Source of the DNA: Novipirellula caenicola
GTDB lineage: Bacteria > Planctomycetota > Planctomycetia > Pirellulales > Pirellulaceae
Assembly: GCF_039545035.1 (NCBI RefSeq)
Contig: NZ_BAABRO010000022.1
Coordinates: 33,512-97,511 of the forward strand
Reading direction: 5' to 3'
Length of the DNA stretch: 64,000 bases
The position numbers and the translations under genes are program-made. The first letter of the stretch is position 1. Each line of letters begins with the position of its first letter. Positions 19,380 to 27,737 of the stretch are shown here, piece after piece. A model generated the notes under the pieces. That model saw only the letters and a list, made by a program, of their open reading frames with translations, had not been told where the DNA came from and made no database searches.

Positions 19380-19736
19380 ATGAACATGAAGGAACTGACA
19401 ACACACTATCGAACATCGTCCGGTATCCCGATGGCGATGACGTCGTTGGTATTGAGCGGTTTGCTTTGCTGCGGAGTGGGGTGCTCACGATCGCCGAGCG
19501 AACATCAAGCCGACGCGGTTCGCAGCGAAGCGGATCGTAAGGCCGAAATGACGCGAACCGCGGTCGAGATGCTTGCCGAAGAAACTCGGCAACGCGATGA
19601 CCGGCCGCAAGCCGAACTCGAGCGAATCGCGGATCGCGTCGAGGTCGAAGGCGAAGCATTGGCCGACCAGGTCGAGGCCGAGGCCGAGGCGAAAGCAGAT
19701 CAGATCGAATCATCCGATGACGACCGCGGAAATTAG
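19380..19736 (+). CDS. Small charged lipoprotein
   Basis: The 118-residue product has a lipoprotein signal ending in the lipobox CGVGC near residue 35, then a highly charged Glu/Arg/Ala-rich helix (ERIADRVEVEGEALADQ, VEAEAEAKADQIE) with coiled-coil character. I do not recognise a family; it vaguely recalls Lpp-like or stress-induced helical lipoproteins. Start choice between 19380 and 19392 is uncertain. It lies between the DUF4010 gene and the sigma factor, all on the plus strand, with gaps of about 95 and 170 bases. Confidence 0.62.
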   Translation: MNMKELTTHYRTSSGIPMAMTSLVLSGLLCCGVGCSRSPSEHQADAVRSEADRKAEMTRTAVEMLAEETRQRDDRPQAELERIADRVEVEGEALADQVEAEAEAKADQIESSDDDRGN

Positions 19737-19909
19737 TCGCTTCGATTACGGTGGAACGTCACATCTGAGAACGAACATCCGTGCTGATTAATCCAGCCCG
19801 GGCGGTTCCTGTTTACCCCGGCATGGCGTCCCGATTTCGTAGCTTGGGACGCGTGGAGCGATCAAACCCACGTTCCCATAGTACCCCCATTCGGTCTATC
19901 ATTGATGGT

Positions 19910-20533
19910 ATGGACGAATCTGGAAGTGAATTTCTCGAGCTTCTCGAACGAGTCCGCATCGGTGACGAGGCGGCAACCGAGACGTTGTGGAACGACTATT
20001 ACCAAAGTTTGGTGCGATTGGCGGCCAAACGGATGCCCCCCAATTTGCGTAGAACCGCAGACGAAGAGGACATTGCGATTGCGGCGTTCCAGAGCTTCAT
20101 TGCAGGGGTTCGCCGAGATCAATTTCCGGATCTGCACGCCCCCGAGAACCTTTGGGGCCTGCTAATCACGCTCACCTCACGCAAGGTCAACGCCCATTTA
20201 CGGCACCACACCCGGCAAAAACGCGGGGGAGGCAACATCCGTGGCGAATCGGTTTTTATCGATCCGAACGAGCAAGGCCGAGAGGTGGGCATCGGAAATG
20301 TCCCCAGCGACGATTCATCGCCCGATGTGCGGGCCGAACTTGCCGAAGCATGTGAAACGTTGCTGGAACATCTGGGCGATGAACAACTTCGCCAAATCGC
20401 CGTAATGCGGATGGACGGTTTTCTCGTTGACGAGATCGCAGAACGGCTTGAGCTCAGTAAACGCGCGGTTGAACGACGTTTACAGCTAATTCGGCGGATG
20501 TGGACCGAAGCCAAAGCGGACGAACCGGGTTAA
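19910..20533 (+). CDS. ECF-type RNA polymerase sigma factor
   Basis: The 207-residue protein has a sigma region 2-like part (ETLWNDYYQSLVRLAAKRMP, DEEDIAIAAFQSF) and a C-terminal region 4 helix-turn-helix (IAVMRMDGFLVDEIAERLEL followed by SKRAVERRLQ). It matches the ECF group common in planctomycetes and acidobacteria (ECF01-Gob/HxlR-like type) that often sits near Ser/Thr kinases. Fittingly, a PknB-type kinase gene begins 262 bases downstream on the same strand, so the kinase may control the sigma factor in place of an anti-sigma factor. The ATG at 19910 is chosen because upstream residues are not conserved in character. Confidence 0.9.
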   Translation: MDESGSEFLELLERVRIGDEAATETLWNDYYQSLVRLAAKRMPPNLRRTADEEDIAIAAFQSFIAGVRRDQFPDLHAPENLWGLLITLTSRKVNAHLRHHTRQKRGGGNIRGESVFIDPNEQGREVGIGNVPSDDSSPDVRAELAEACETLLEHLGDEQLRQIAVMRMDGFLVDEIAERLELSKRAVERRLQLIRRMWTEAKADEPG

Positions 20534-20795
20534 AGAACATGTGTGCTAAAAGTACCGTGTGGGTTTGCCGACCGGGCTGCCACGAAGTGACACGTTGATT
20601 CCTTGGCTATCGGACGCACTAAGGGCGTTTGGTGTTCCCGTGTGCGTCGATTTTGTTTGTTTCGAAGACGCAGTCGGACGCTGGCCGATCGTCGGTAGCG
20701 GCCTGCGAGAGCCGGTCGGTTTAGGACAGTGGGCTGTTCAGTGAATGCAATGCAGAATGGAAGCTGCCAACGCTCGTGTGATGCTGGAGTAAAAA

Positions 20796-23501
20796 ATGAT
20801 GGATCTGAATGATTTGACTGCAACCGAACTGGCCCGACTCGACGCGATCTGTCTCGACTACGAAAAGGCTCTGCGAAACGGCAACGCCCCCTCGATCGAG
20901 AGCGTGATTGAAGCGCAAGCGGGAAAACATGCTGAAATTTTGCGGAACGAATTGATCGCGATTCGTGACGAAATATCCAAGTCTGATTCAACCGACCCGG
21001 CTCGGTCCACGTTTGCCTTTACCACGCACGCACTGCCGCTTGCGGGGGGGACGTCTGAATCAATTGGCCACAAAATAGGTCCTTACTTGATTAGCCGCAT
21101 CCTCGGCCAAGGCGGGATGGGGATCGTCTACGAAGCGATCGACACGCGGCTGGATCGTAAGGTCGCCATCAAAATGCTGGCTGCCGGCAATTCGATTCGG
21201 GACCAAGAAAAACGGGCGTCGCTCTGTGAACGCTTTGAACGCGAGGCGCGTGCGGTCGCCGCATTGAGCCACCCCAACATTGTCGAACTGTTTGACGTGG
21301 GGGTGAACGATGCGAATCCGTTTGCCGTGATGGAACTGCTCGAAGGCGAGACGTTGGACCAATATTTGGCCAAAACGCCTTGCAACGCAGCGACCGTCCG
21401 TCACATCGGGGCTCAGATCGCAGACGCGTTGGCAGTCGCTCACCGTGCCGGCGTGGTCCATCGCGATTTGAAGCCGCAAAACATCATGGTCATGCAGAGT
21501 GGTTCAGCGGAATCAAAACGGCCGGAGCGAACCTCGTCGAAAAACGGGGCGATCGCGCGGCCGATCGCCGTCAAGCTTTTCGACTTTGGATTGTCGCGTT
21601 CCGAACGTGGGTTGTTCGACGGCGATCCCGGTGGACGCACAAGCGAAGGGGTCGTCATGGGGACGCCCGGCTACATGGCTCCGGAACAGGCCCGGGGTGA
21701 AACGGCGGGACCCGCCGCGGACATCTTCGCACTGGGATGTTTGTTGTTCGAAGCGTTCTACCACAAGCGTGCGTTTGACGGCGCAACCGCCAGCGCTCGG
21801 TTTGCTTCGACGCTCGAGTCGACGCCCGAAACCGATCCGCTTCGTCGACGCACCGACGTCGAGCTGGCCGATTTGATTAACGAATGTTTGAACAAAGAGG
21901 TTTCCAAACGTCCCGCATCGGCGGACGACATCGCGTTGCGACTGCGTCGCCGCGGAGCGGCGGTCGATCCAATCGAACAACAGCTCGAACATGGTTACGG
22001 CGCCGGTGTGTTCGTGCGTCGCCGCTTCTTTGAACTTGTCACGGGCGGTGCACTGGGAGGCATTCTCGGCGGCTTGGCTGTGCAGTACCGAACCGAATCG
22101 CTCCGTGATATCGATAGTTTGGCGGTTTTGTCCTTCACCAGCATGCAAGGCGAACCCACTCGGCTCGCGTCCTTAGCCGCGGGGCAACCGCTCGGCGATC
22201 AAACGATCGAAGGCGGCGACGAGATAGCCATGCTGTTGGTCAATGAACTCAGCCGACTCAAAGACGTCAACGTGACTCCGTTTCGTCCTTTTGTCGCGCA
22301 CAACCGCGATGAGATCCAGGCGATTGGTCGCGAGCTTGAGGTCGATGCACTCGTGACCGGAAACCTTAAAACGATTCTTCGCGGCGAAAAACTGCTCGAG
22401 GAAATCAACTTGCAAATCGTTTCGACGCGAACTGGAAATCAATTGTGGGGGGCATCGTTTGTGTCCGAACCCGGAGCAAGTCTGCTAGAAAAATCTCAGC
22501 TTGCATCCGATTTGGCGGCTGCGGTCGGTCGCTCGCTGACCACGTCCGGTGGTAACGAATCGCCACTCAACCAAGGATCGTTTAGCTGTTTAGTAGATGG
22601 CGTTGGGCGTGCGGATCCAGACAGCCCCGAAGGATTGCGAAAAGCATTGTCGTGTTTCCGGTCGGCACACCGGCAAGACAAAAGCTGGGCAGCACCGCTG
22701 GGCGGCATCGCGTTGACCTCGATCACGTTGGCCGCGCAGAGCCCGACGGAGGAATCGATCGCATTGATCCAAGCTGCGCGTGAATCGGCCGAGGAAGCAT
22801 TGAAGCTCGATCCCAATTTGGCGAGTGCGCGTTTGGCCGACGCGATGTTGCTTTGGCAAACCCTGTATCGGTACGACGAGGCCGCACGAATCCTAAACCA
22901 ATTGCTTTTAGTGGAGCAAAATTTTTGGCAGGTCTATCGCCAACTTGGACTGCTCGAATTAACGCGAGGCAACCAAGCCGAGGCGCTGCGTCTGCTTCGT
23001 GAGGCGACGCAGCTCAATCCGTTGTCGGTCATCGCCAAAGTGGGGCTCGCTCGGGCGCATTGGAGTTTTGGCAATATCGAGCGTGCGATCGCGGATGCGA
23101 AACGGCTACGCAATTCCCATCCGGACAATCGGCTCGCTCGCGGCCTGCTGATCGATCTGTATGAACACAGCGGCGACTTTGACGCGGCCGCTGCGGAACA
23201 TGTTGGCGTCGATTTCGGCACCAAGTTGACAGCGGAAACCTACTATGGCATCCGCCAAACGGTTGACCTCGCCGAGTATCCGTACGGGCCATTTGGCACG
23301 CTGTTGAACCAAGCGATCTTAGATTCGCGGATCAGCGGCGGGATTGACGATGTCGAACTGGGGACGCTCGCCGATTCAACGCCGCCGATGTTGCCGCTGC
23401 TGTTAGCGGGCCATCCCAGCTTTGCCTCGGCAAGACGGTTGCCGAGGGCTGCTGAAATTCTGCCGCTGACCTATTCGCCCTTCTCGTCGGCAAATGAATA
23501 G
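20796..23501 (+). CDS. Serine/threonine protein kinase with TolB-like and TPR regions
   Basis: The 901-residue protein has an N-terminal 90-residue helical segment, then a PknB-type kinase domain (about 93-390): ILGQGGMGIVYEA, catalytic Lys in KVAIKMLA, VVHRDLKPQNIM, LFDFGLS and GTPGYMAPEQARG. A probable membrane helix follows (TGGALGGILGGLAVQY near 420-435). The region after it (LAVLSFTSM, DALVTGNLKTILRG) resembles the TolB/FlgO-like module found in kinase and cyclase fusions, and the rest has TPR-like helices (AEALRLLREATQLNPLSVIA). A GGAGT ribosome-binding site precedes the ATG by six bases. The upstream ECF gene suggests a kinase-sigma pair. Its 3' end overlaps the convergent PilM-operon gene by 31 bases. 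Confidence 0.92.
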   Translation: MMDLNDLTATELARLDAICLDYEKALRNGNAPSIESVIEAQAGKHAEILRNELIAIRDEISKSDSTDPARSTFAFTTHALPLAGGTSESIGHKIGPYLISRILGQGGMGIVYEAIDTRLDRKVAIKMLAAGNSIRDQEKRASLCERFEREARAVAALSHPNIVELFDVGVNDANPFAVMELLEGETLDQYLAKTPCNAATVRHIGAQIADALAVAHRAGVVHRDLKPQNIMVMQSGSAESKRPERTSSKNGAIARPIAVKLFDFGLSRSERGLFDGDPGGRTSEGVVMGTPGYMAPEQARGETAGPAADIFALGCLLFEAFYHKRAFDGATASARFASTLESTPETDPLRRRTDVELADLINECLNKEVSKRPASADDIALRLRRRGAAVDPIEQQLEHGYGAGVFVRRRFFELVTGGALGGILGGLAVQYRTESLRDIDSLAVLSFTSMQGEPTRLASLAAGQPLGDQTIEGGDEIAMLLVNELSRLKDVNVTPFRPFVAHNRDEIQAIGRELEVDALVTGNLKTILRGEKLLEEINLQIVSTRTGNQLWGASFVSEPGASLLEKSQLASDLAAAVGRSLTTSGGNESPLNQGSFSCLVDGVGRADPDSPEGLRKALSCFRSAHRQDKSWAAPLGGIALTSITLAAQSPTEESIALIQAARESAEEALKLDPNLASARLADAMLLWQTLYRYDEAARILNQLLLVEQNFWQVYRQLGLLELTRGNQAEALRLLREATQLNPLSVIAKVGLARAHWSFGNIERAIADAKRLRNSHPDNRLARGLLIDLYEHSGDFDAAAAEHVGVDFGTKLTAETYYGIRQTVDLAEYPYGPFGTLLNQAILDSRISGGIDDVELGTLADSTPPMLPLLLAGHPSFASARRLPRAAEILPLTYSPFSSANE

Positions 23502-25534
23502 ATTCGGTACGGCTGCAAGTCGTCCACTTCGCTGGAAACATCCAGCTTGCCGTTGTCCTTGAAGATCAGCACACTGCCGGGCTCTTTCAAATCGTCGCTC
23601 GTGACGATTGAAAGCGGATTCCCACCGTCGATTGCGATGACCGTCGAGCGATTGCTGATTTTCGCGTCAGGAAGCTTTTTGATTTCCAATGTCAATGGAT
23701 CAATCACGTCGGTCGATTCGGCCGTCTTGCTCAATACGGTGCCCTCGGTGGCATCGATTTGCATTGGGACGCGGGTTCGCAACGCGGCGTCAAATTTTGA
23801 AACCACCATCTTCGCGGTCGGCTCGTTTTTAGCATACGGGATGCTGCGGTTTCGGAAGTTCAGCGTTTTGGTCGAAGGTGGAACCACCGGACCAGCCAAC
23901 ACGGTGTTTTCGGTGGGCAGTGAAACCGGCTCACTTGGTTCGCTCCAAGGCGTCCAGCGTTCAAAATCTCGGAACTCGCTGATCGATCGACGGGTTCCTT
24001 TCGCTCGTTCGGGGGCGTACTTCTTTTCGGCCTTGGCTTGGAGTTCGCTTACGCGTTCGTAGGCCTCAGGATGAAGCGTTTTCGCAGCAGGTTGTAGCAG
24101 CGGATTGTCAGGAAAGTTCGGGTCTTTGACCGAAACCCGGACACGATAAACGTATTTACGACCCGGTTTGGGCGAAGTGTCGTCAAAGGAGTAATCAAAG
24201 TCGAAAAAGCGGATCATTTTGTAGTTGGACGGATTCTCTTCGACACCGGCAAATCCATAGGGAGAAGTCATCTGATAACCGCTATCCATCATCATCCCAT
24301 CCTCTCGACCGGCCTCGTTCAAATTCACATCGGTGCGTTTGATGTCGATGCCGTCAAAAATTTTGCCTTTGCCAAGGATGTCTTCTGGATTATCAACCTC
24401 GACCACAGGCTTGTTAAGCGTTTCAAGTTCCGCTTTGGTGAGCATCGGGATCATGGGATGCAAGGCAAACCCGGAATAATCTTCCATCAGCATCGGAGGA
24501 ATCCACATCGTCAGCAAGTCGTCGCGGTAATCAACCGGAACCAACTCGGGTGCAGTGCCTGCCCACAACACGGCAGCGATCGTGGTGTGGAATTTTCGGT
24601 CCTTGCGATCGATCCAGTCGCTGTCGACCAATTGATCAACCGATTTGTCGGTGACGTCAGCCCGTTGAACCTGAAAATTCCAGTATTTGGGCGTGTCTCG
24701 ATCTTCCGGACGATAGTTCGACGAATCGCTTAGCGATCGACTGAACGATTCGTAGATCGCTTTGTGCGGTAACGCCGCCGTTCCTGCGATGAAGCGGGCG
24801 ACCATGGGGACCGGCTTCATTTGGCCGCCAGTTCGGAAATCGGTCAACGTCGCCGGAACCGAATAGAGTGACTTTTTGTAATTTGGATCCAATCGGCGAA
24901 CCGCGGCTCCTGCCATGCTGCCTTCGGTACCCATCATGCCAGACATTTCCATGCCCATCATTCCCGACATGTCTTCTTCCATGCCCATCATTCCCGACAT
25001 CTCGTCGTACATTCCTTCATCACTGCCCATGCCACGGCCGCGTCGTGAACTACGACGGGGACGCTCTTTCTTTTCTTCCACCACAATCGGATCGGCTGGC
25101 TCGAGCTCTGCCAATGAATACACGCCGTCTTTGGAACGGATGGCCATGGTGCCAATCACGCTGTTCATCTTCAACTTCAGCGGCGCAAATAATTCGGGAT
25201 CACGTCGCTTGAAGGATTCGTTTCGTGGAATCTCTTTCCACGTGCCCACCTGCGTGTAGCCGATCTTGATGTCGACTGGCTTGATCGTCCGTTTGGTCCG
25301 TTCGACGATGTCGATCGCCAAGGCTTCGCGTTCGGGGATGATCGCGTCGGTATGATCGTCGTCGACTTCATTTTTCACGCGAGTCGCGTCGTCCCGAAGC
25401 CGCGTCGGTTCCTGGGTGAACTCGGGCAATTGCGTCGCTTGGTAAACAAGGAATGCGGAGACAACGGCGAAAATCGCCAGAATGACTTTCTCGACATGCT
25501 TGATCGCCAATTCTTTGATTTTGTTTGAATCCAT
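23471..25534 (-). CDS. Membrane-anchored protein of PilM-type operon, Met/Gly-rich
   Basis: The 687-residue protein has one N-terminal membrane helix (KVILAIFAVVSAFLVYQATQ) and a large extracytoplasmic part. A basic patch (RPRRSSRRGRG) leads into a Met/Gly/Glu tract around residues 185-230 with repeats such as MSGMMGMEEDMSGMMGMEM. The remainder looks like mixed beta strands (KYVYRVRVSVKDPNFPDNPL) without a family I recognise. It is the third gene of an operon-like set after a PilM/PilN-like and a PilO-like gene, so it may be the PilP-like or cap component of the same complex. A GGGGAAA ribosome-binding site precedes the ATG. Its C-terminal end overlaps the convergent kinase gene by 31 bases. 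Confidence 0.75.
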   Translation of the reverse strand: MDSNKIKELAIKHVEKVILAIFAVVSAFLVYQATQLPEFTQEPTRLRDDATRVKNEVDDDHTDAIIPEREALAIDIVERTKRTIKPVDIKIGYTQVGTWKEIPRNESFKRRDPELFAPLKLKMNSVIGTMAIRSKDGVYSLAELEPADPIVVEEKKERPRRSSRRGRGMGSDEGMYDEMSGMMGMEEDMSGMMGMEMSGMMGTEGSMAGAAVRRLDPNYKKSLYSVPATLTDFRTGGQMKPVPMVARFIAGTAALPHKAIYESFSRSLSDSSNYRPEDRDTPKYWNFQVQRADVTDKSVDQLVDSDWIDRKDRKFHTTIAAVLWAGTAPELVPVDYRDDLLTMWIPPMLMEDYSGFALHPMIPMLTKAELETLNKPVVEVDNPEDILGKGKIFDGIDIKRTDVNLNEAGREDGMMMDSGYQMTSPYGFAGVEENPSNYKMIRFFDFDYSFDDTSPKPGRKYVYRVRVSVKDPNFPDNPLLQPAAKTLHPEAYERVSELQAKAEKKYAPERAKGTRRSISEFRDFERWTPWSEPSEPVSLPTENTVLAGPVVPPSTKTLNFRNRSIPYAKNEPTAKMVVSKFDAALRTRVPMQIDATEGTVLSKTAESTDVIDPLTLEIKKLPDAKISNRSTVIAIDGGNPLSIVTSDDLKEPGSVLIFKDNGKLDVSSEVDDLQPYRIYSFADEKGE

Positions 25535-25900
25535 GTCATTTCCCCAAAAACAGCCGTGCCGATGGCGTGGTGAAAAGTGTAGTGCAGCCGGTCAATGCGA
25601 TCGTCAAAGGACGTCGGCGATTGTCCTGCCAACGAATCCTGTACTCATTTAATATATCAGGGTCTGCCGCAGACCCCTACGTTTTTACAACGCCAAAGGC
25701 CATTTTCCAGGCACGACGGCGTTGTTTTTTTCATCGAGCCCACTTTTGCAGGGGCAGTTCTTCGTTTGATGTCCGATTGGCCCCCCAGCTTCGGATTGGC
25801 CCAGCTTGAATTTGGCTCCGCTTTGGATTGGCCCGGGCTCTCGTTAGCTCGGGGCTCTCGTTAGCTCGGGCGGCAATCAAGCGAGGTCGCTGGGGACGTT
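25535..25900. other. Intergenic spacer with short repeats inside the pilus-like operon
   Basis: The 366-base gap separates two same-strand genes. I see no gene. It contains GATTGGCCC three times (about 25779-25834) and two perfect tandem copies of the 17-mer GGCTCTCGTTAGCTCGG at 25836-25852 and 25853-25869. The gap is long enough to hold a promoter for the downstream gene. Confidence 0.6.
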
Positions 25901-27661
25901 CTATGCCGGTGGCGGTGCGGCGAGGTTGGTTGTCGCTGCCGCGTTGGGGTCCGCTGCCGGTGGCGGCACCGTGTCCGCCGGTGCCGGTGCGACCGGAGCC
26001 GGCGGTGTGGTGCCTGGCGCGGCCGGTTCTTCTGCAGATGGGGTCGTGCCCGGTGCCGGTGCCGGTGCGGCAGCCGGCGGGGTTGCCGGGGCGCCTGCAG
26101 GCGAAGGCAGATTCTCGGTCGAACTAGCAGGTTTGTCGCCCACCAATCCTTCGACCACGGTTTCCTGGTCGACCTGATCGACCCCCAATTTGCTCTTGTC
26201 CGGAGGATTGTAAATCGAGATCAATCCATAGACCTCAACATCGATATCGTAAGGGTTCTCGGAGGTTCCCTGGTCCATCATCGGCGCTCCGCCGCCCATG
26301 CCGTCCATGCCCATGCCCATTCCCATGCCTTCGTCACCACCAAATCCGCCTCCGCTTGGGGCACCGAATCCTCCGCCGCCGTCCATGCCCATGTCCATTC
26401 CCATCCCCATGTCACCGCCATCACCCGCGCTGCTGGCGGTCGAGGCGCCGGCGGGCAGCAGACGTACTTGTTTGACTTCAATCATCAATGCCGCGTTTCC
26501 GCAAGCGGCAATCAATTCCGGAACAGCACGTTGGTCCATTCGCACCGACATCATCACGGGAACGCGTTTGGCCACCGCCAAATTCACATCCGCGGGTGAA
26601 TCACTATCGAGTGCCGAACGAAGCGCCGCGCCGGTGATGGGCACATAATCGGTACCGACATAGCGATTGTCACCTGGGTCGGTGATCTCTCCCATGCCGC
26701 CCATTCCGTCCATACCCATGCCTCCCATGCCGTCCATCCCCATGCCCATGTCGCTTCCCATGCCATCCATGCCCATGCCGTCCATCCCCATCCCGTCCAT
26801 GCCCATGCCGGCACTTTGCGCGGAGACTTGCTTGATCGACCCAGGGTTCACATTGACCGAGCGGCCAATTTTGATGGTTTTGATTTCACGGATCTTGGCT
26901 TCAAATGCTTCCTTGGCGTCGATATTGACCGTGTCGATGATTTTTAGCATCTGCTTCAAAATCCACACGTTTTCTTGCGAGTAATAAACTTGCAACGTCG
27001 ATGGACGTGTGCCACGCCATGGAAACAAATCGGTAAGCAGTTGTTGCTGGCTGCCTGCGCTCCATTGAACCAGCGGTTCGTTTTTGGTGCCCGAGACATT
27101 GATCCGCGGCTTCAACAGGTTGCGCATCCCGGAGGAATCATCGAGCGTCGGACTGAACGTCGGGTCAAACTGAGCATTCCACTCGGCGCGGGCAATCGTA
27201 GCGATCTCGGGCAAAATCAAACCGATGTAATAACGGTATCGATTCAACAACGTCGCTTCTTTTTCAAGATCCTCGGCCGGAAAAGGGATATACCGCTCAA
27301 TCGGAATCAAATCCTTGAACTCGTCAACAAAGTCTTGCTGCAACTCTTGCGGCCAAGTCAACAGACCTCGCTGGCGAGCGTACATTTCGGTCCAAGCTTG
27401 AAGCACTTCGTCTTCGCGTTTCTCGATCAACGCCTGCATCTTTTCGTGCGACTTGGCGTTGGGATGAGTATCGATCTCGCCTTGCAAACTGGTGACCGAT
27501 GCAAACGAACTTTTGATCTTGGACTGCTGGGAATCCATTTCCGCCTGCAGACTTGACGTCGACAAATACCACACCGCGATCGATGTGATCGTGACGAAAC
27601 CGACTCCGATCCAGAATCCGTATCGCATCACGACGGCAAGTTGTTCTTTTAGTTGTCCCAT
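25901..27661 (-). CDS. PilO-like membrane protein with (MGMDG)n tracts
   Basis: The 586-residue protein has one N-terminal membrane helix (FWIGVGFVTITSIAVWYLST), a coiled-coil (QAEMDSQQSKIKSSFASVTS), and a periplasmic region. Two low-complexity tracts rich in Met, Gly and Asp follow: around residues 283-325, built of MGMDGMG units, and around 410-450. The C-terminal 90 residues are Ala/Pro-rich (APATPPAAAPAPAPGTTPSA). The topology and place after a PilM-like gene suggest a PilO/GspM-type role, but sequence similarity cannot be judged by eye. Both Met-rich tracts are encoded by in-frame DNA repeats. Confidence 0.75.
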   Translation of the reverse strand: MGQLKEQLAVVMRYGFWIGVGFVTITSIAVWYLSTSSLQAEMDSQQSKIKSSFASVTSLQGEIDTHPNAKSHEKMQALIEKREDEVLQAWTEMYARQRGLLTWPQELQQDFVDEFKDLIPIERYIPFPAEDLEKEATLLNRYRYYIGLILPEIATIARAEWNAQFDPTFSPTLDDSSGMRNLLKPRINVSGTKNEPLVQWSAGSQQQLLTDLFPWRGTRPSTLQVYYSQENVWILKQMLKIIDTVNIDAKEAFEAKIREIKTIKIGRSVNVNPGSIKQVSAQSAGMGMDGMGMDGMGMDGMGSDMGMGMDGMGGMGMDGMGGMGEITDPGDNRYVGTDYVPITGAALRSALDSDSPADVNLAVAKRVPVMMSVRMDQRAVPELIAACGNAALMIEVKQVRLLPAGASTASSAGDGGDMGMGMDMGMDGGGGFGAPSGGGFGGDEGMGMGMGMDGMGGGAPMMDQGTSENPYDIDVEVYGLISIYNPPDKSKLGVDQVDQETVVEGLVGDKPASSTENLPSPAGAPATPPAAAPAPAPGTTPSAEEPAAPGTTPPAPVAPAPADTVPPPAADPNAAATTNLAAPPPA

Positions 27662-27737
27662 GAGAAACTCTAACGTTTTGTTTTCGGAACGGTGGTTGAT
27701 TTAGTGGTATCGCCACTTGGGCGAATGGATGACAGGA

